A stretch of 64,000 nt of DNA from Bog-473 sp963737745 (lineage in GTDB: Bacteria > Actinomycetota > Acidimicrobiia > Acidimicrobiales > RAAP-2), in assembly GCA_963737745.1 (NCBI GenBank), contig CAVTTR010000012.1, positions 372,001 through 436,000 of the forward strand. The letters run 5' to 3'. This document shows, piece by piece, positions 46,008 through 54,946 of this stretch. The position numbers and the translations under genes were made by a program. Numbering within the stretch: position 1 is the first letter of the stretch; each line of letters opens with the position of its first letter. Below the pieces are notes generated by a model that was not told the origin of the DNA, made no database searches, and worked only from the letters and a program-made list of their open reading frames with translations.

Positions 46008-47135
46008 TCATCCCTCCACCAGATAGGCCCGTGACTCCTCGCGCAGGGCCATTCCGTGCCCAACCCGGTCGGCGTCGGGTGTGAGCGACCCTCTCCATGG
46101 CTCGAGAGTGCCGGTGAAGAGCAGGTTGTCCAGTCGGACGTGGTCGTGAAAGTACTCGACGTGCCGCAGACGCGGCACGGCCGCCGCGACATGTGCGTGA
46201 AGATTCGGTGCGCAGTGGGCGGAGATGTCGAGCCCATGTGACGCCGCGATGGCCGCAGCGCGGAGCCACGAGGTGTAACCGCCACACCGTGTCACGTCGG
46301 CCTGCAGGCAATCGACCGCCTCGGCGTCGACCATTTTGGCGAAGTACGTCTCGTCATACCCGTACTCGCCGGCCGCGACGTCCAATGGGAGCTGATCTCT
46401 CACCTCGCGCAGACCAGCGAGGTCGTCGGACGATACAGGTTCCTCGAACCAGGACACACCAAATTCCTCGGAGAGCCGACGGCCGATCCGCACGGCCTGC
46501 TTACGCGTGTACGCGCCGTTGGCGTCCACGAAGAGCTCCGTGGTGTCTCCAAGGACCTTCCGGGCCAATGCGCAGCGGGCCAGATCTCGCGCCGGGTTGG
46601 CTCCCCAGGACTCGCCGATCTTGATCTTCACGGCCGAGATCCCCTGCTCGCTTACCCACTTCTCCAGTTGGTTGGCGGTGGTGGTGTCGGAGTACGTCGT
46701 GAACCCCCCGCTGCCGTATATCGGGATGGAGGGAGCGCACCGGCCAAAGAGCGAGACCAGGGACACACCGAGCAGACGGGACTTGCAGTCCCACAATGCG
46801 ATATCGACGGCGGAGATGGCCGAACTCACCACCCCGGCTCGGCCCTGATTGCGGATGGATCGCACCATGGCCTCATGGGCCCCCCCAACATCGTGCACGT
46901 CGCGGCCCTTGACGACGTCGGACAGGGTGTCGATGACGACCGCCCGGCAGGCGCCGGCACCATAGGTCCATCCCAGTCCCGTCGCTCCCCCCGCCTCCAC
47001 CTGGACTACCACGACGGTGGTCGAAGACCACTCCAGCGTGCCATCCGCCTCGGGCTGATCAGTCGGCACCTGGTAGACGTGACACTGCACAGCCGAAACG
47101 GCGGCATCACCCAGCCGCGTCACGTGGAGGTGCAT
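46008..47135 (-). CDS. Mandelate racemase/muconate lactonizing (enolase) superfamily enzyme
   Basis: 375 residues. The start is the ATG at 47135 with AGGAG six bases upstream; the open frame continues upstream without family-like sequence. The N-terminal capping domain is followed by a barrel with SAVKIKIG (KxK base), FVDANGAY (Asp metal ligand), WFEEPV (Glu ligand), AGEYGYDE (Glu ligand) and the distal SAHCAPNLHAHVA (His). These are acid-sugar dehydratase or racemase-type residues. Given the sugar-acid dehydrogenase operon next to it, an acid-sugar dehydratase is a fair inference, not proven. Confidence 0.88.
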   Translation of the reverse strand: MHLHVTRLGDAAVSAVQCHVYQVPTDQPEADGTLEWSSTTVVVVQVEAGGATGLGWTYGAGACRAVVIDTLSDVVKGRDVHDVGGAHEAMVRSIRNQGRAGVVSSAISAVDIALWDCKSRLLGVSLVSLFGRCAPSIPIYGSGGFTTYSDTTTANQLEKWVSEQGISAVKIKIGESWGANPARDLARCALARKVLGDTTELFVDANGAYTRKQAVRIGRRLSEEFGVSWFEEPVSSDDLAGLREVRDQLPLDVAAGEYGYDETYFAKMVDAEAVDCLQADVTRCGGYTSWLRAAAIAASHGLDISAHCAPNLHAHVAAAVPRLRHVEYFHDHVRLDNLLFTGTLEPWRGSLTPDADRVGHGMALREESRAYLVEG

Positions 47136-47286
47136 CTTTCTCCTGACATGTGGTGTTCGGGGTACCCCACGCCCCTCAGGGTGAAACACGCCACCGGGTG
47201 GGCGCTGCGCCAGCAAAACAAGGTTGCGGAGCGCTGGCCCTGGGTAACGGTTCATAAGCCCCACCCTGAGTCCAAGGAGAGATCGG

Positions 47287-49050
47287 ATGTCGAAAATTGC
47301 GGGTGAAGCACTCATTGAACGCCTCGCCGACTGGGGTGTCGACACCGTCTTCGGCCTCCCCGGCGACGGCATCAACGGGATCATGGAGGGTCTCCGACGC
47401 AATAGGGACAGGGTCCGCTTCGTGCTGGTTCACCACGAGGAGGCGGCCGCGTTCATGGCGACGGGGTATGCCAAGTCGACGGGTCGCCTCGGCGTCTGTC
47501 TGGCCACCTCGGGACCGGGCGCAATTCACCTACTCAATGGACTGTACGACGCCAAACTCGATCATGCGCCCGTTCTGGCCATCACGGGTATGCAGGAATC
47601 ACAGATGCTCGGGACCGGTTACCAGCAGGAAGTAGCCCTGGAGAAGTTGTACATGGATGTGGCCGAGTACAACCAAATGATTCATGTCCCCACGCAGGTG
47701 CCCACGCTGGTGGACCTGGCGATTCGCCATGCCCTGTCCCGCCGCGGCGTGGCCCACCTGACGATTCCGACGGACATTCAGATCGCGGACGCCGACGCCA
47801 ACCCGTGGGAGGCCCCAGCTCCTGCGGTCATTTCGCCCACAGCTCCCATCTTCCTGCCGGCTCCGGGCATCCCGCGCCCCGCCGACGTCCAAGCGGCGGC
47901 CGAGGTGCTCGCGGCAGGCACGAAGATCGTGATGTTGGTGGGAGCGGGCGCCTTGGGGGCACGTTCCGAAGTTCTTCGAACGGCCCAGCGTCTCGGAGCG
48001 CCCATCGTGAAGACGCTGCCGGGGAAGGCAGTCGTCCCCGATGACGATCCCCTGTGTCTCGGTGGCATCGGGCTGTTGGGCACCGCTCCCTCTATGGAGG
48101 CCATGGAGGCCTGCGACACCCTACTGATGGTGGGCACCAACTTCCCGTACACGAAGTACCTGCCCGAGCCCGGGCAGTGCAAGGTCGTACAAATTGAGGC
48201 TGATCCCATTCGGGCCGGCAACAGAATCGCCACGGACGTGCCCATGATCGGCGATGCCAAAGAGTCGTTGGCTGCCCTTCTCCCCTACCTCGACGAACGA
48301 AGCGACCATGACTTCCTGCACAAGCTGCAGTCGAGCATGGACGACTGGCGCAAACGGATGGTCGCACTCGAGTCCATCGACGACGATCCAATCCAGCCGC
48401 AACGTCTGATGAAGGTGATTGACCGGCTGGCCGATGACGACGCCATCCTTACGTCGGACTCGGGGACCATCGCCACCTGGGCCGCGCGTCATTTCACCAT
48501 CCGAGACGGTCGTGAGTTCTATCTGTCGGGCAACCTGGCCACCATGGCTCCGGGGCTCCCCTACACCATCGCAAACCAATGGGCCCACCCGAATCGCCAG
48601 TGCATCGCCTTTGTCGGCGACGGTGGATTTGCCATGCTGATGGCTGAATTCGGGACAGCATGCCGCTACGGCTTGCCAATCAAGGTGATCATCAACAACA
48701 ACGCCTCGTTGGGACAGATTCTCTGGGAACAGCTCGTCCTCGGCTACCCCGAATTCGGGGTGCGCTTCGACCAGGCTCCCAATTTCGCTCCCTGGGCCCA
48801 GGCGTGCGGTGGACTAGGGCTCCACGTCGACAAGGTATCCGATCTGGAAGGGGCCGTCGCGCAGGCCCTTGCGCATCCGGGCCCGGCGCTCGTCGATGTG
48901 ACGGTAAATCCGGACGAACCCCCCATGCCGGGCAAGGTGCAATACGAACAGGCCAAGGGATTCGTGAAATCGTTCCTCAGCGGGCAGCCCCGTCGAGCGA
49001 CCATTGCCAGCACCTTGTTCCGCGACAAAATTTCCGAGCTGAAGGGATGA
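47287..49050 (+). CDS. Thiamine-diphosphate-dependent enzyme, pyruvate oxidase/acetolactate synthase-like
   Basis: 587 residues. Three TPP-family domains: N-terminal pyrimidine-binding (FGLPGDGINGIMEGLR, catalytic Glu in VHHEEAAAFMATGYAK), a middle FAD/nucleotide-type domain (VMLVGAGALGARSEV), and a C-terminal PP domain with the GDG...N motif (VGDGGFAMLMAEFGTACRYGLPIKVIINNNASLGQI). It resembles PoxB-type enzymes more than true acetolactate synthase, as there is no small regulatory subunit nearby. AAGGAGAG ribosome site. It leads a tight operon with a membrane protein and a GMC dehydrogenase pair. Exact 2-oxo-acid unknown. Confidence 0.88.
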   Translation: MSKIAGEALIERLADWGVDTVFGLPGDGINGIMEGLRRNRDRVRFVLVHHEEAAAFMATGYAKSTGRLGVCLATSGPGAIHLLNGLYDAKLDHAPVLAITGMQESQMLGTGYQQEVALEKLYMDVAEYNQMIHVPTQVPTLVDLAIRHALSRRGVAHLTIPTDIQIADADANPWEAPAPAVISPTAPIFLPAPGIPRPADVQAAAEVLAAGTKIVMLVGAGALGARSEVLRTAQRLGAPIVKTLPGKAVVPDDDPLCLGGIGLLGTAPSMEAMEACDTLLMVGTNFPYTKYLPEPGQCKVVQIEADPIRAGNRIATDVPMIGDAKESLAALLPYLDERSDHDFLHKLQSSMDDWRKRMVALESIDDDPIQPQRLMKVIDRLADDDAILTSDSGTIATWAARHFTIRDGREFYLSGNLATMAPGLPYTIANQWAHPNRQCIAFVGDGGFAMLMAEFGTACRYGLPIKVIINNNASLGQILWEQLVLGYPEFGVRFDQAPNFAPWAQACGGLGLHVDKVSDLEGAVAQALAHPGPALVDVTVNPDEPPMPGKVQYEQAKGFVKSFLSGQPRRATIASTLFRDKISELKG

Positions 49051-49511
49051 GGGTGCGAAGGCAACAGAATCTCGAAGGCGGTCTGATAGGCATCGACCAT
49101 CTGGTCCAGAACATTCGTCATGGGCGATTCGAGCGGATGCTCTCGGGGCTCACCGGCGTGGGAGCGCTGATCACCGGCGTGGAGATCTGGCTGGAACACG
49201 ATCGGGCCAGCTTCGGCAATCGAATGATGTGGCTCCCCGTAGCGATCACCCCAGCCATCGCAACGGCAGGGATCGCGGGAGTGTTCTCGCGGCGTGCAGC
49301 CAAGACCGTGCTGCCGGCGGTATCCGCCCTCGTCCTCGTGAACAGCCTGCAGGGCCAATACCTGCATCTGCGCGGGATTAGCCAACGGCCGGGGGGATGG
49401 AAAATGGCACGTTACAACGCCGAAATGGGTCCCCCGACCTTCGCTCCGCTCCTCTTCGGTCTCGTGGGTGGCATGGGCCTGGTGGCGTCCGTCCTCCGGC
49501 GGGAGGATTGA
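49047..49511 (+). CDS. Small membrane protein of unknown family
   Basis: 154 residues. ATG (49047) overlaps the stop of the TPP enzyme (ATGA). Hydrophobic segments: about 35-50 (LTGVGALITGVEIWL), 60-85 (LPVAITPAIATAGIAGVF), 90-105 and 135-148. No motif recognised. Position between a TPP oxidase and a membrane-bound dehydrogenase suggests a quinone- or cytochrome-linked anchor or an accessory; that is inference. Confidence 0.75.
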   Translation: MRVRRQQNLEGGLIGIDHLVQNIRHGRFERMLSGLTGVGALITGVEIWLEHDRASFGNRMMWLPVAITPAIATAGIAGVFSRRAAKTVLPAVSALVLVNSLQGQYLHLRGISQRPGGWKMARYNAEMGPPTFAPLLFGLVGGMGLVASVLRRED

Positions 49512-49514
49512 TCG

Positions 49515-50201
49515 TTGGGGACGACACCCGGCTCGGCCGAGCGCCGTTTTCCCGGCTTCGACGTCACCGCTCAGTCACCGACCTGGGACGAGACGACGAA
49601 AGCGGTGGTCATCGGCCGACTCGCCACGATCCCCCCTATCCGCTTCTTCACCTCGCAGGAGGAGCCTACGGCGCGGGCCCTCGTCGACCGCCTGCTGGCG
49701 CAGGACGACGACCCGAAGATTCCCGTGCTTGAGATGATCGACCAGCGTCTGGTCGAACAACTCGGCGATGGATATCGCTACGAGGACCTGCCCGAGGACC
49801 CGGACGCGTGGCGACGCTCGGTCCACGGATTTGATTCCGACGCCCGAGGGAGCTCGGGGAAGCCGTTCTGGAAGCTTGAGCGAGGAGCGCAGCAAGACGC
49901 CATAGAGGAAGTGCGCCTTACCAAGGGTGTATGGCACGGGATGCCGGCGCCGCGCCTGTTTTCGCTTTGGATGCGCTACGTCTGCAGTGCGTTTTATTCC
50001 CATCCATGGGCGTGGAACGAGATCGGCTTCGGCGGACCCGCTTATCCGCGCGGCTACAAAAATTTGGGCCTCGACCGCCGCGAGCCTTGGGAAGTTCCTG
50101 AGCGCCACGAAGGCGACCCGTTGCCCTGGGCCGAGCGGGCAGAGGCAGCGAGACGCCGCCACACGGCAGACATGACCTCGGACGATCTCCGTACAAAATG
50201 A
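49515..50201 (+). CDS. Gluconate 2-dehydrogenase subunit 3-like protein
   Basis: 228 residues. It starts with TTG three bases after the membrane-protein stop. Helical sequence with FFTSQEEPTARALVDRLLAQ, VLEMIDQRL and a C-terminal WAWNEIGFGGPAYPRGYKNLG match the PF13618 subunit 3 family, which pairs with a GMC-type flavoprotein in membrane gluconate/2-keto-gluconate dehydrogenases. The downstream GMC gene overlaps by ATGA. No Tat signal is visible in this subunit. Confidence 0.85.
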   Translation: MGTTPGSAERRFPGFDVTAQSPTWDETTKAVVIGRLATIPPIRFFTSQEEPTARALVDRLLAQDDDPKIPVLEMIDQRLVEQLGDGYRYEDLPEDPDAWRRSVHGFDSDARGSSGKPFWKLERGAQQDAIEEVRLTKGVWHGMPAPRLFSLWMRYVCSAFYSHPWAWNEIGFGGPAYPRGYKNLGLDRREPWEVPERHEGDPLPWAERAEAARRRHTADMTSDDLRTK

Positions 50202-51821
50202 ACGTCCGCCGGCGAAATGAATCGGCCTGGCTTCTGCCCAACGACGGGACGCGCACGAATCATCAACTGCGGCGCGACATGCGACGTTACGGACAGGACG
50301 AAGAGGTCGACCTGGTCGTGGTCGGATGCGGCGCCGGGGGCGGCGTCCTCACGCAGCGGTTGGCCCGACGCGGATGGAGTGTGGTGACCTTCGATGCGGG
50401 GCCGTTCTGGGATCCGGACAAGGATTGGGTCAGCGATGAGGCGGGCTCGCACAAGCTCTATTGGAACGAGCCCCGCGTCATTTCTGGATCGGACCCGGTT
50501 GCACTTGGCAACAACAACTCGGGACGAGGCGTCGGTGGCTCGATGGTCCACTTTGCCGGTTACGCCCCGCGCTTTCACCCGTCGGACTTTCGCACCTTTT
50601 CTCTCGACGGGGTGGGCGCCGACTGGCCGCTGCGTTACGAGGACCTCAAGCCCTACTACGTCCAGATGGAAGAGGAGCTGCCTGTCGCGGGCCAACGGTG
50701 GCCCTGGGGGGACCCGCACCGCTATCCCCAGTCCCCTCACCCCATCGGCGGAAACGGGTCGGCGTTCGTCCGCGGCTGCGAGGCCATGGGGATCGAGGTC
50801 CGCATCGGACCGGTCGCCATAGTCAACGGGCGCTTCGGCAACCGACCGCATTGCATTTACCGCGGGTTCTGTCTGCAGGGCTGCAAGGTCAACGCGAAGG
50901 CCTCACCGCTTATCACGCACGTCCCGGACGCTCTGGCCCATGGCGCTGAGATCAGGTCTGATTGCATGGTCAGCCGCGTCGTGGTGAATGGCGCGGGGCG
51001 GGCCACCGGCGTGATCTACCTCCATCAGGGAGTGGAATACTTCCAAGCCGCCCGGCTCGTCGTGGTGGCCGGGTATTCCATCGAGACGCCCCGCTTACTT
51101 CTGAATTCGGCCTGCCGGCAGTTTCCCGACGGTCTGTGCAACGACCACGACCAGGTGGGGCGCTACGTCATGGTTCAGGGCGCACCGCAGACGGCGGGCC
51201 GCTACGAGGAGGAGATACGCGCCTATAAGGCTCCGCCCCCCGAAGCGTCGACCGAGGCGTTCTACGAGACCGACTCGACCAAGAACTACAAGCGAGGATT
51301 CTCATTGCAGTGCATCGCCCCGCAGCCGATCGTTTTCGCGGAACACGTGGCCGCCCAGGGTCATTGGGGAGAGACCATCGCGCGAATACATGCGCGACTA
51401 CATACACTGGGCCACCTTCGGCGCCCTCTGCGAGTTCCTGCCTCGGCCGGAGAACAGAGTGACCCTGGCCGATGAACACGATCGCCACGGCTTACCGGTG
51501 GCCAATCTCGCGTACTCGATGTGCGACAACGACAGGGCCCTCGTCAAGGCGGCACGGACCGTGATGGAGGAAATGCACCACGAGGCGGGGGCCGAGGAAG
51601 CAATCACGATCGAGCGTTATGCCCACCTCATCGGCGGGTGCCGCATGGCCACCGACGAGAAGTCGGGAGTCGTGGACGCCAACCTCCGGACGTTCGCTAT
51701 CCCCAACCTGTACGTCGTCGACGGGAGCGTGTGCCCCACCCAGGGGAGTGCCAACCCAGCGCTCACCATCATGGCCCTGGCCGCCCGGGCGGCCGACCAT
51801 CTGAGCAGGGGGACGCTTTAG
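50198..51821 (+). CDS. GMC-family flavoprotein dehydrogenase (gluconate 2-dehydrogenase large-subunit-like), one frameshift
   Basis: FAD dinucleotide fold DLVVVGCGAGGGVLTQRLARRG, followed by GVGGSMVHFAGYAPRFHPSDF and CIYRGFCLQGCKVNAKAS. Near 51385 the frame loses one base: GETIAR continues in the next frame as EYMRDYIHWATFGALCEFLPRPENRV and ends with the GMC C-terminal signature GGCRMATDEKSGVVDANLRTFAIPNLYVVDGS-CPTQGSANPALTI, containing the catalytic His/Asn positions. About 540 residues in all. ATG overlaps the subunit 3 stop. It likely oxidises a sugar or sugar acid and donates to a cytochrome or quinone. The break in a fully conserved gene suggests error. Confidence 0.85.
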
Positions 51822-51878
51822 GAGGACTTCGGATTTTTGCGATCTGAGCGTCCTTCAAGACGCCCGGCTTCTTTGACG

Positions 51879-52802
51879 TCAGCCGTGCACTGCGTTGCGT
51901 CTCAGGGCTCGAGACTCGACACGGCGAATCTCCACGCCGTCGGCCGTGAGGCGATGCTCATACGTCGGCTGCGAAACGGTGGCTGGCCCACGGCGAACCG
52001 ATCCGTCGTTCACATCGAACCGGCTGCCATGCCAGGGACATTCAATACAGTCCACCCCGACCTTCGTGCCCTCAGACAAGGGCCCGCCCCGGTGGCTGCA
52101 ACGATCACCCAATACCGCGAGACCATCTCCGGTCGAGAGGGCCACGATCCTGACTCCCCCCACGGTGGCACAGACAGGGTCGTCGCCAATCTGGGCGAAC
52201 TCGGGCACGAGCGTCCAGTCGTCGGGTCCGGCCTCGAAGGCATTCGTGTCCACGCCCACGCCAAGCGCGTAGGCCAGATGGCCTCCGAGCCAGCCTGCAC
52301 ACATCACCGCCAAGGCGCCGGTCGACAGGGGGGCGAGGACGGATCTGCCCCGTCCAGAGCCGATATAAGCCAGGGCGAAGCTAGTAATGGCCACACCGTT
52401 GAGGGAGGCGTGCACCAAGCCGACCCGACGCTCGGCACCGTCGGTATCCAACCAGTCCGACCACCCGGTCGTGGCCGCCGGGAGGGCCGCCAGCACACCA
52501 GCACCAAGAAGCGTTCGTGCGGCTCGCCTTTCTCCCTTGTTGGCCCAGAGCAACAGGGCCCCCGACCAAAGACCGATCGGCGGCGCCACCAACATCGGGT
52601 GAGCCGGGTGACCCAGAGGGGTGCCGCTGAGCACGTCTCGTAGCCGGCCCGGCTGGAGCACCCGCCGCAACACTCCTTGCATCCGCTCGGCCGCCGGATC
52701 GAGCCACTCCGCAGACTCGAGGACGGCCGCAAGGCGCGTCGCCGCGGCATTGGGCGAACCCTTCCCGAGCACATGCTTCCCTGAATCTGCGGACATGGTC
52801 AT
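51879..52802 (-). CDS. DUF2231 membrane domain fused to a Rieske-type 2Fe-2S domain
   Basis: 307 residues. The N-terminal half has DUF2231-type TMs (GHPAHPMLVAPPIGLWSGALLLW onwards, about four helices, 70-180). The C-terminal domain (about 195-295) has the Rieske signature CSHRGGPL and CPWHGSRFDVNDGSV. The ATG at 52802 has GGGA upstream; earlier in-frame starts would overlap the neighbouring gene. DUF2231-Rieske proteins are found near redox enzymes and are thought to pass electrons in the membrane; acceptor unknown. Confidence 0.88.
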   Translation of the reverse strand: MTMSADSGKHVLGKGSPNAAATRLAAVLESAEWLDPAAERMQGVLRRVLQPGRLRDVLSGTPLGHPAHPMLVAPPIGLWSGALLLWANKGERRAARTLLGAGVLAALPAATTGWSDWLDTDGAERRVGLVHASLNGVAITSFALAYIGSGRGRSVLAPLSTGALAVMCAGWLGGHLAYALGVGVDTNAFEAGPDDWTLVPEFAQIGDDPVCATVGGVRIVALSTGDGLAVLGDRCSHRGGPLSEGTKVGVDCIECPWHGSRFDVNDGSVRRGPATVSQPTYEHRLTADGVEIRRVESRALRRNAVHG

Positions 52803-52824
52803 CCCGTTCCCGCTCACCGATTCC

Positions 52825-53970
52825 TCAAACCGATCCGCCTGGCTTGAGCAGAACCTTCGTCCATCCCTCGTCTCTCTTGTCAAAATGCGCATAGGCGTCC
52901 GGTGCCTCGGTCAGAGGAACTTCGTGCGAAACGATTTTGGACGGTTGCGCTCGCCCCTCAATGATGAGGTCGCGCAACTGGCGGTTATACCGCTTGACGG
53001 GCGCCTGGCCCGTGCCCATTCGAAGGCCCTTCTGGAAAAGAGTGCCGTAGTCGAATGCGACGCGCCCCTCCTTTGCCAGCTCGTTGGCCGCGCCCGGGTC
53101 CTCGGGCACGTACACACCCACCACGCCGATTGCTCCCGTCGATCGGACCACTTTGACCAGGTTGTCCAAAACGAGTTCGGGATGCTCTGTGCCGGTGGAA
53201 TCGTGAGCCTGAAAACCCACCGCCTCGACGCCGCGATCGACCATCCCCTCGTTCACGTCGAGAATCTGCTCGACCGGGTCGCCCTCCGAGAAGTCGATGG
53301 CCTCGGCACCGAAACCCTGCGCCAGCTTGAGTCGATCGGGGTGTTGGTCGACCACGAACACCCGAGAGGCGCCTCGGATCATCGCGCTGTGGGCCGCCAG
53401 CAAGCCCACGGGACCGCCGCCGAAGACTGCCACGCTGTGGCCGGGACCGACCTCCCCCAGGACACAGGCGTGATATGCGGTGGGAAATATGTCCGACAAC
53501 ATGGTGAAATCATTTTCGAATTCGCTCCCCGGGGGCAGGACCAACAAGTTGAAATCGGCGAAGGGGACCCGTAGATATTCGGCCTGCCCGCCATCGTACG
53601 GACCCATGTTGGCGTATCCGTACGCAGCCCCATCGACACCGTCCGTGGGGTTGGTGCGGGTGCAGAAGGACGTCCATCCCTGCTGACAGTTGGCGCATGT
53701 CCCACAGGCGATATTGAAGGGAACCGAGACCCGGTCGCCGGGCCTTATGAAGGCAACGCCATCGCCGACCTCACGGACGATGCCCATATTTTCATGGCCC
53801 AGGATCTTGCCTTCCTCCACATTGGTCCTGCCCTCGTACATGTGGAGGTCCGATCCGCAGATGTTGGTGGTCGTGATTTCGACGATGGCGTCGGTCGGAG
53901 ACTGGAGCTCAGGGTCCGGAACGTCGCGCACCTCCACGGAAAAAGCGCCTGCATAGATCAGTGCCTTCAT
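52825..53970 (-). CDS. Zinc-dependent alcohol/formaldehyde dehydrogenase, glutathione-independent type
   Basis: 381 residues. MDR fold: NICGSDLHMYEGRTNVEEGKILGHENMGIVREVG (catalytic Cys and His/Glu), ACGTCANCQQGWTSFC (structural zinc), SVAVFGGGPVGLLAAHSAM (NAD loop), then a characteristic long mid-region EFENDFTMLSDIFPTAYHACVLGEVGPG and a C-terminal extension GLRMGTGQAPVKRYN. This matches the FdhA-like family of glutathione-independent formaldehyde dehydrogenases, which often dismutate aldehydes with tightly bound NAD. It is 22 bp upstream of the Rieske gene on the same strand. Confidence 0.9.
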   Translation of the reverse strand: MKALIYAGAFSVEVRDVPDPELQSPTDAIVEITTTNICGSDLHMYEGRTNVEEGKILGHENMGIVREVGDGVAFIRPGDRVSVPFNIACGTCANCQQGWTSFCTRTNPTDGVDGAAYGYANMGPYDGGQAEYLRVPFADFNLLVLPPGSEFENDFTMLSDIFPTAYHACVLGEVGPGHSVAVFGGGPVGLLAAHSAMIRGASRVFVVDQHPDRLKLAQGFGAEAIDFSEGDPVEQILDVNEGMVDRGVEAVGFQAHDSTGTEHPELVLDNLVKVVRSTGAIGVVGVYVPEDPGAANELAKEGRVAFDYGTLFQKGLRMGTGQAPVKRYNRQLRDLIIEGRAQPSKIVSHEVPLTEAPDAYAHFDKRDEGWTKVLLKPGGSV

Positions 53971-54040
53971 GCTGTCCTCCTGAGGGGTCGACTGCGGTGC
54001 CTCGATTGGGCTTGGAACGCTTTACCCAAAAGGCATCGAC

Positions 54041-54586
54041 CTAAGCGGCGTCTTGGCGCCTCCCCTTGACGCAACGCCAGAACTCCTCAAGGTGGACGAG
54101 ACCGCCCACCCCGGTGAGGAGGCAAAGGGCGGCGACGTACCTCGGCGTCATCGGTGACTTTTTTCTCTGCAGTATCCAGCGCTCCGACTTCGGTAGCTCG
54201 CGCCAGGCGGGCCACGCATCCAGACCGGCCAGGAGCGCCACCAGGAACGGCGCCATCTCCAAGAAGGTATGGACCTGCTGCTCAGTGGCGCTGATTGTTC
54301 GTTTGCTACGGGTGGCAACGGTCAGGTCCCGGTGCGCGGTGAGCTCATGGACGAGAGCCGATCCAGTGAGAAGCGTCAGTACGAGTGGGTTCACCTCGGC
54401 CAAGACCAGGATTCCGAGTGGAATCGACCCTTCGCCCAGCATCACGAGGTGCAGGGCCGATTCAGGCACCCCTCCATGGTCGGGCTTCTCGATGTGCGTC
54501 CGCCGATGCTGCCACCAATCCAAGACGCCGGGGATCCCCCAACTGGGGAGCACCCCATAGAAAAGGAATGAACCAGCGGCGCTCAT
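54041..54586 (-). CDS. Small polytopic membrane protein of unknown function
   Basis: About 181 residues. Several hydrophobic stretches (SFLFYGVLPSWGIPGVLDWW, LHLVMLGEGSIPLGILVL, LVLTLLTGSALVHELT, FLEMAPFLVALLAGL, YVAALCLLTGVGG). His/Trp-rich loops (WWQHRRTHIEKPDHGG) recall metal- or haem-binding membrane proteins, but no family is clear. ATG at 54586 (AGGAG 14 nt upstream), ATG at 54637 and an in-frame GTG between are alternative starts. It faces the 3' end of nothing and the tandem 9-bp repeat lies about 115-200 bp upstream. Confidence 0.55.
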   Translation of the reverse strand: MSAAGSFLFYGVLPSWGIPGVLDWWQHRRTHIEKPDHGGVPESALHLVMLGEGSIPLGILVLAEVNPLVLTLLTGSALVHELTAHRDLTVATRSKRTISATEQQVHTFLEMAPFLVALLAGLDAWPAWRELPKSERWILQRKKSPMTPRYVAALCLLTGVGGLVHLEEFWRCVKGRRQDAA

Positions 54587-54750
54587 CGGCTTCTTGCCCA
54601 CTCCTTCTTTCCCTTCTCCCGTTTGCCTTCCGTTCATCGGCGCTCGGGTGACGGAGGGTGACGTACCCCGCAGTGGTCCCTGCGAACCGCGGGACGGCAA
54701 GGGTCTCGAAAGTGGCCAGAACTTGGCCATGTTGGCTGTTAGCCATGTCC

Positions 54751-54784
54751 GGCCATGTTGGCCATGTTGGCCATGTTGGCCATG
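54751..54784. repeat. Tandem 9-bp repeat (GGCCATGTT), nearly four units
   Basis: Three perfect units of GGCCATGTT plus GGCCATG, with imperfect copies at 54725-54750. It is intergenic, about 165 bp upstream of the membrane-protein gene. Each unit contains GGCC and ATG, so it might be a slippage-prone or protein-binding array; no function is evident. Confidence 0.8.
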
Positions 54785-54910
54785 CAAGAGAGTCTGCATT
54801 CACCGCAGCGTCGGGGCCGGCGTAATTTTCCGGTGTTGAGGGTTTTGCCCCCGAGAGGGGTGGGTACCGCAGCGGGGAAGCACCCAACCTGGCCAGGGGG
54901 GCGGTGCATC

Positions 54911-54940
54911 GATAGCCCCGCCCCTTCAGGCGGGGCTATC
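54911..54940 (-). terminator. Strong stem-loop terminator of the SpoIIE-type phosphatase gene
   Basis: GATAGCCCCGCC (54911-54922) pairs perfectly with GGCGGGGCTATC (54929-54940) over a 6-nt loop, directly after the minus-strand stop at 54947. There is no T-run, as usual in high-GC actinobacteria. Confidence 0.75.
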
Positions 54941-54946
54941 GCCGTT

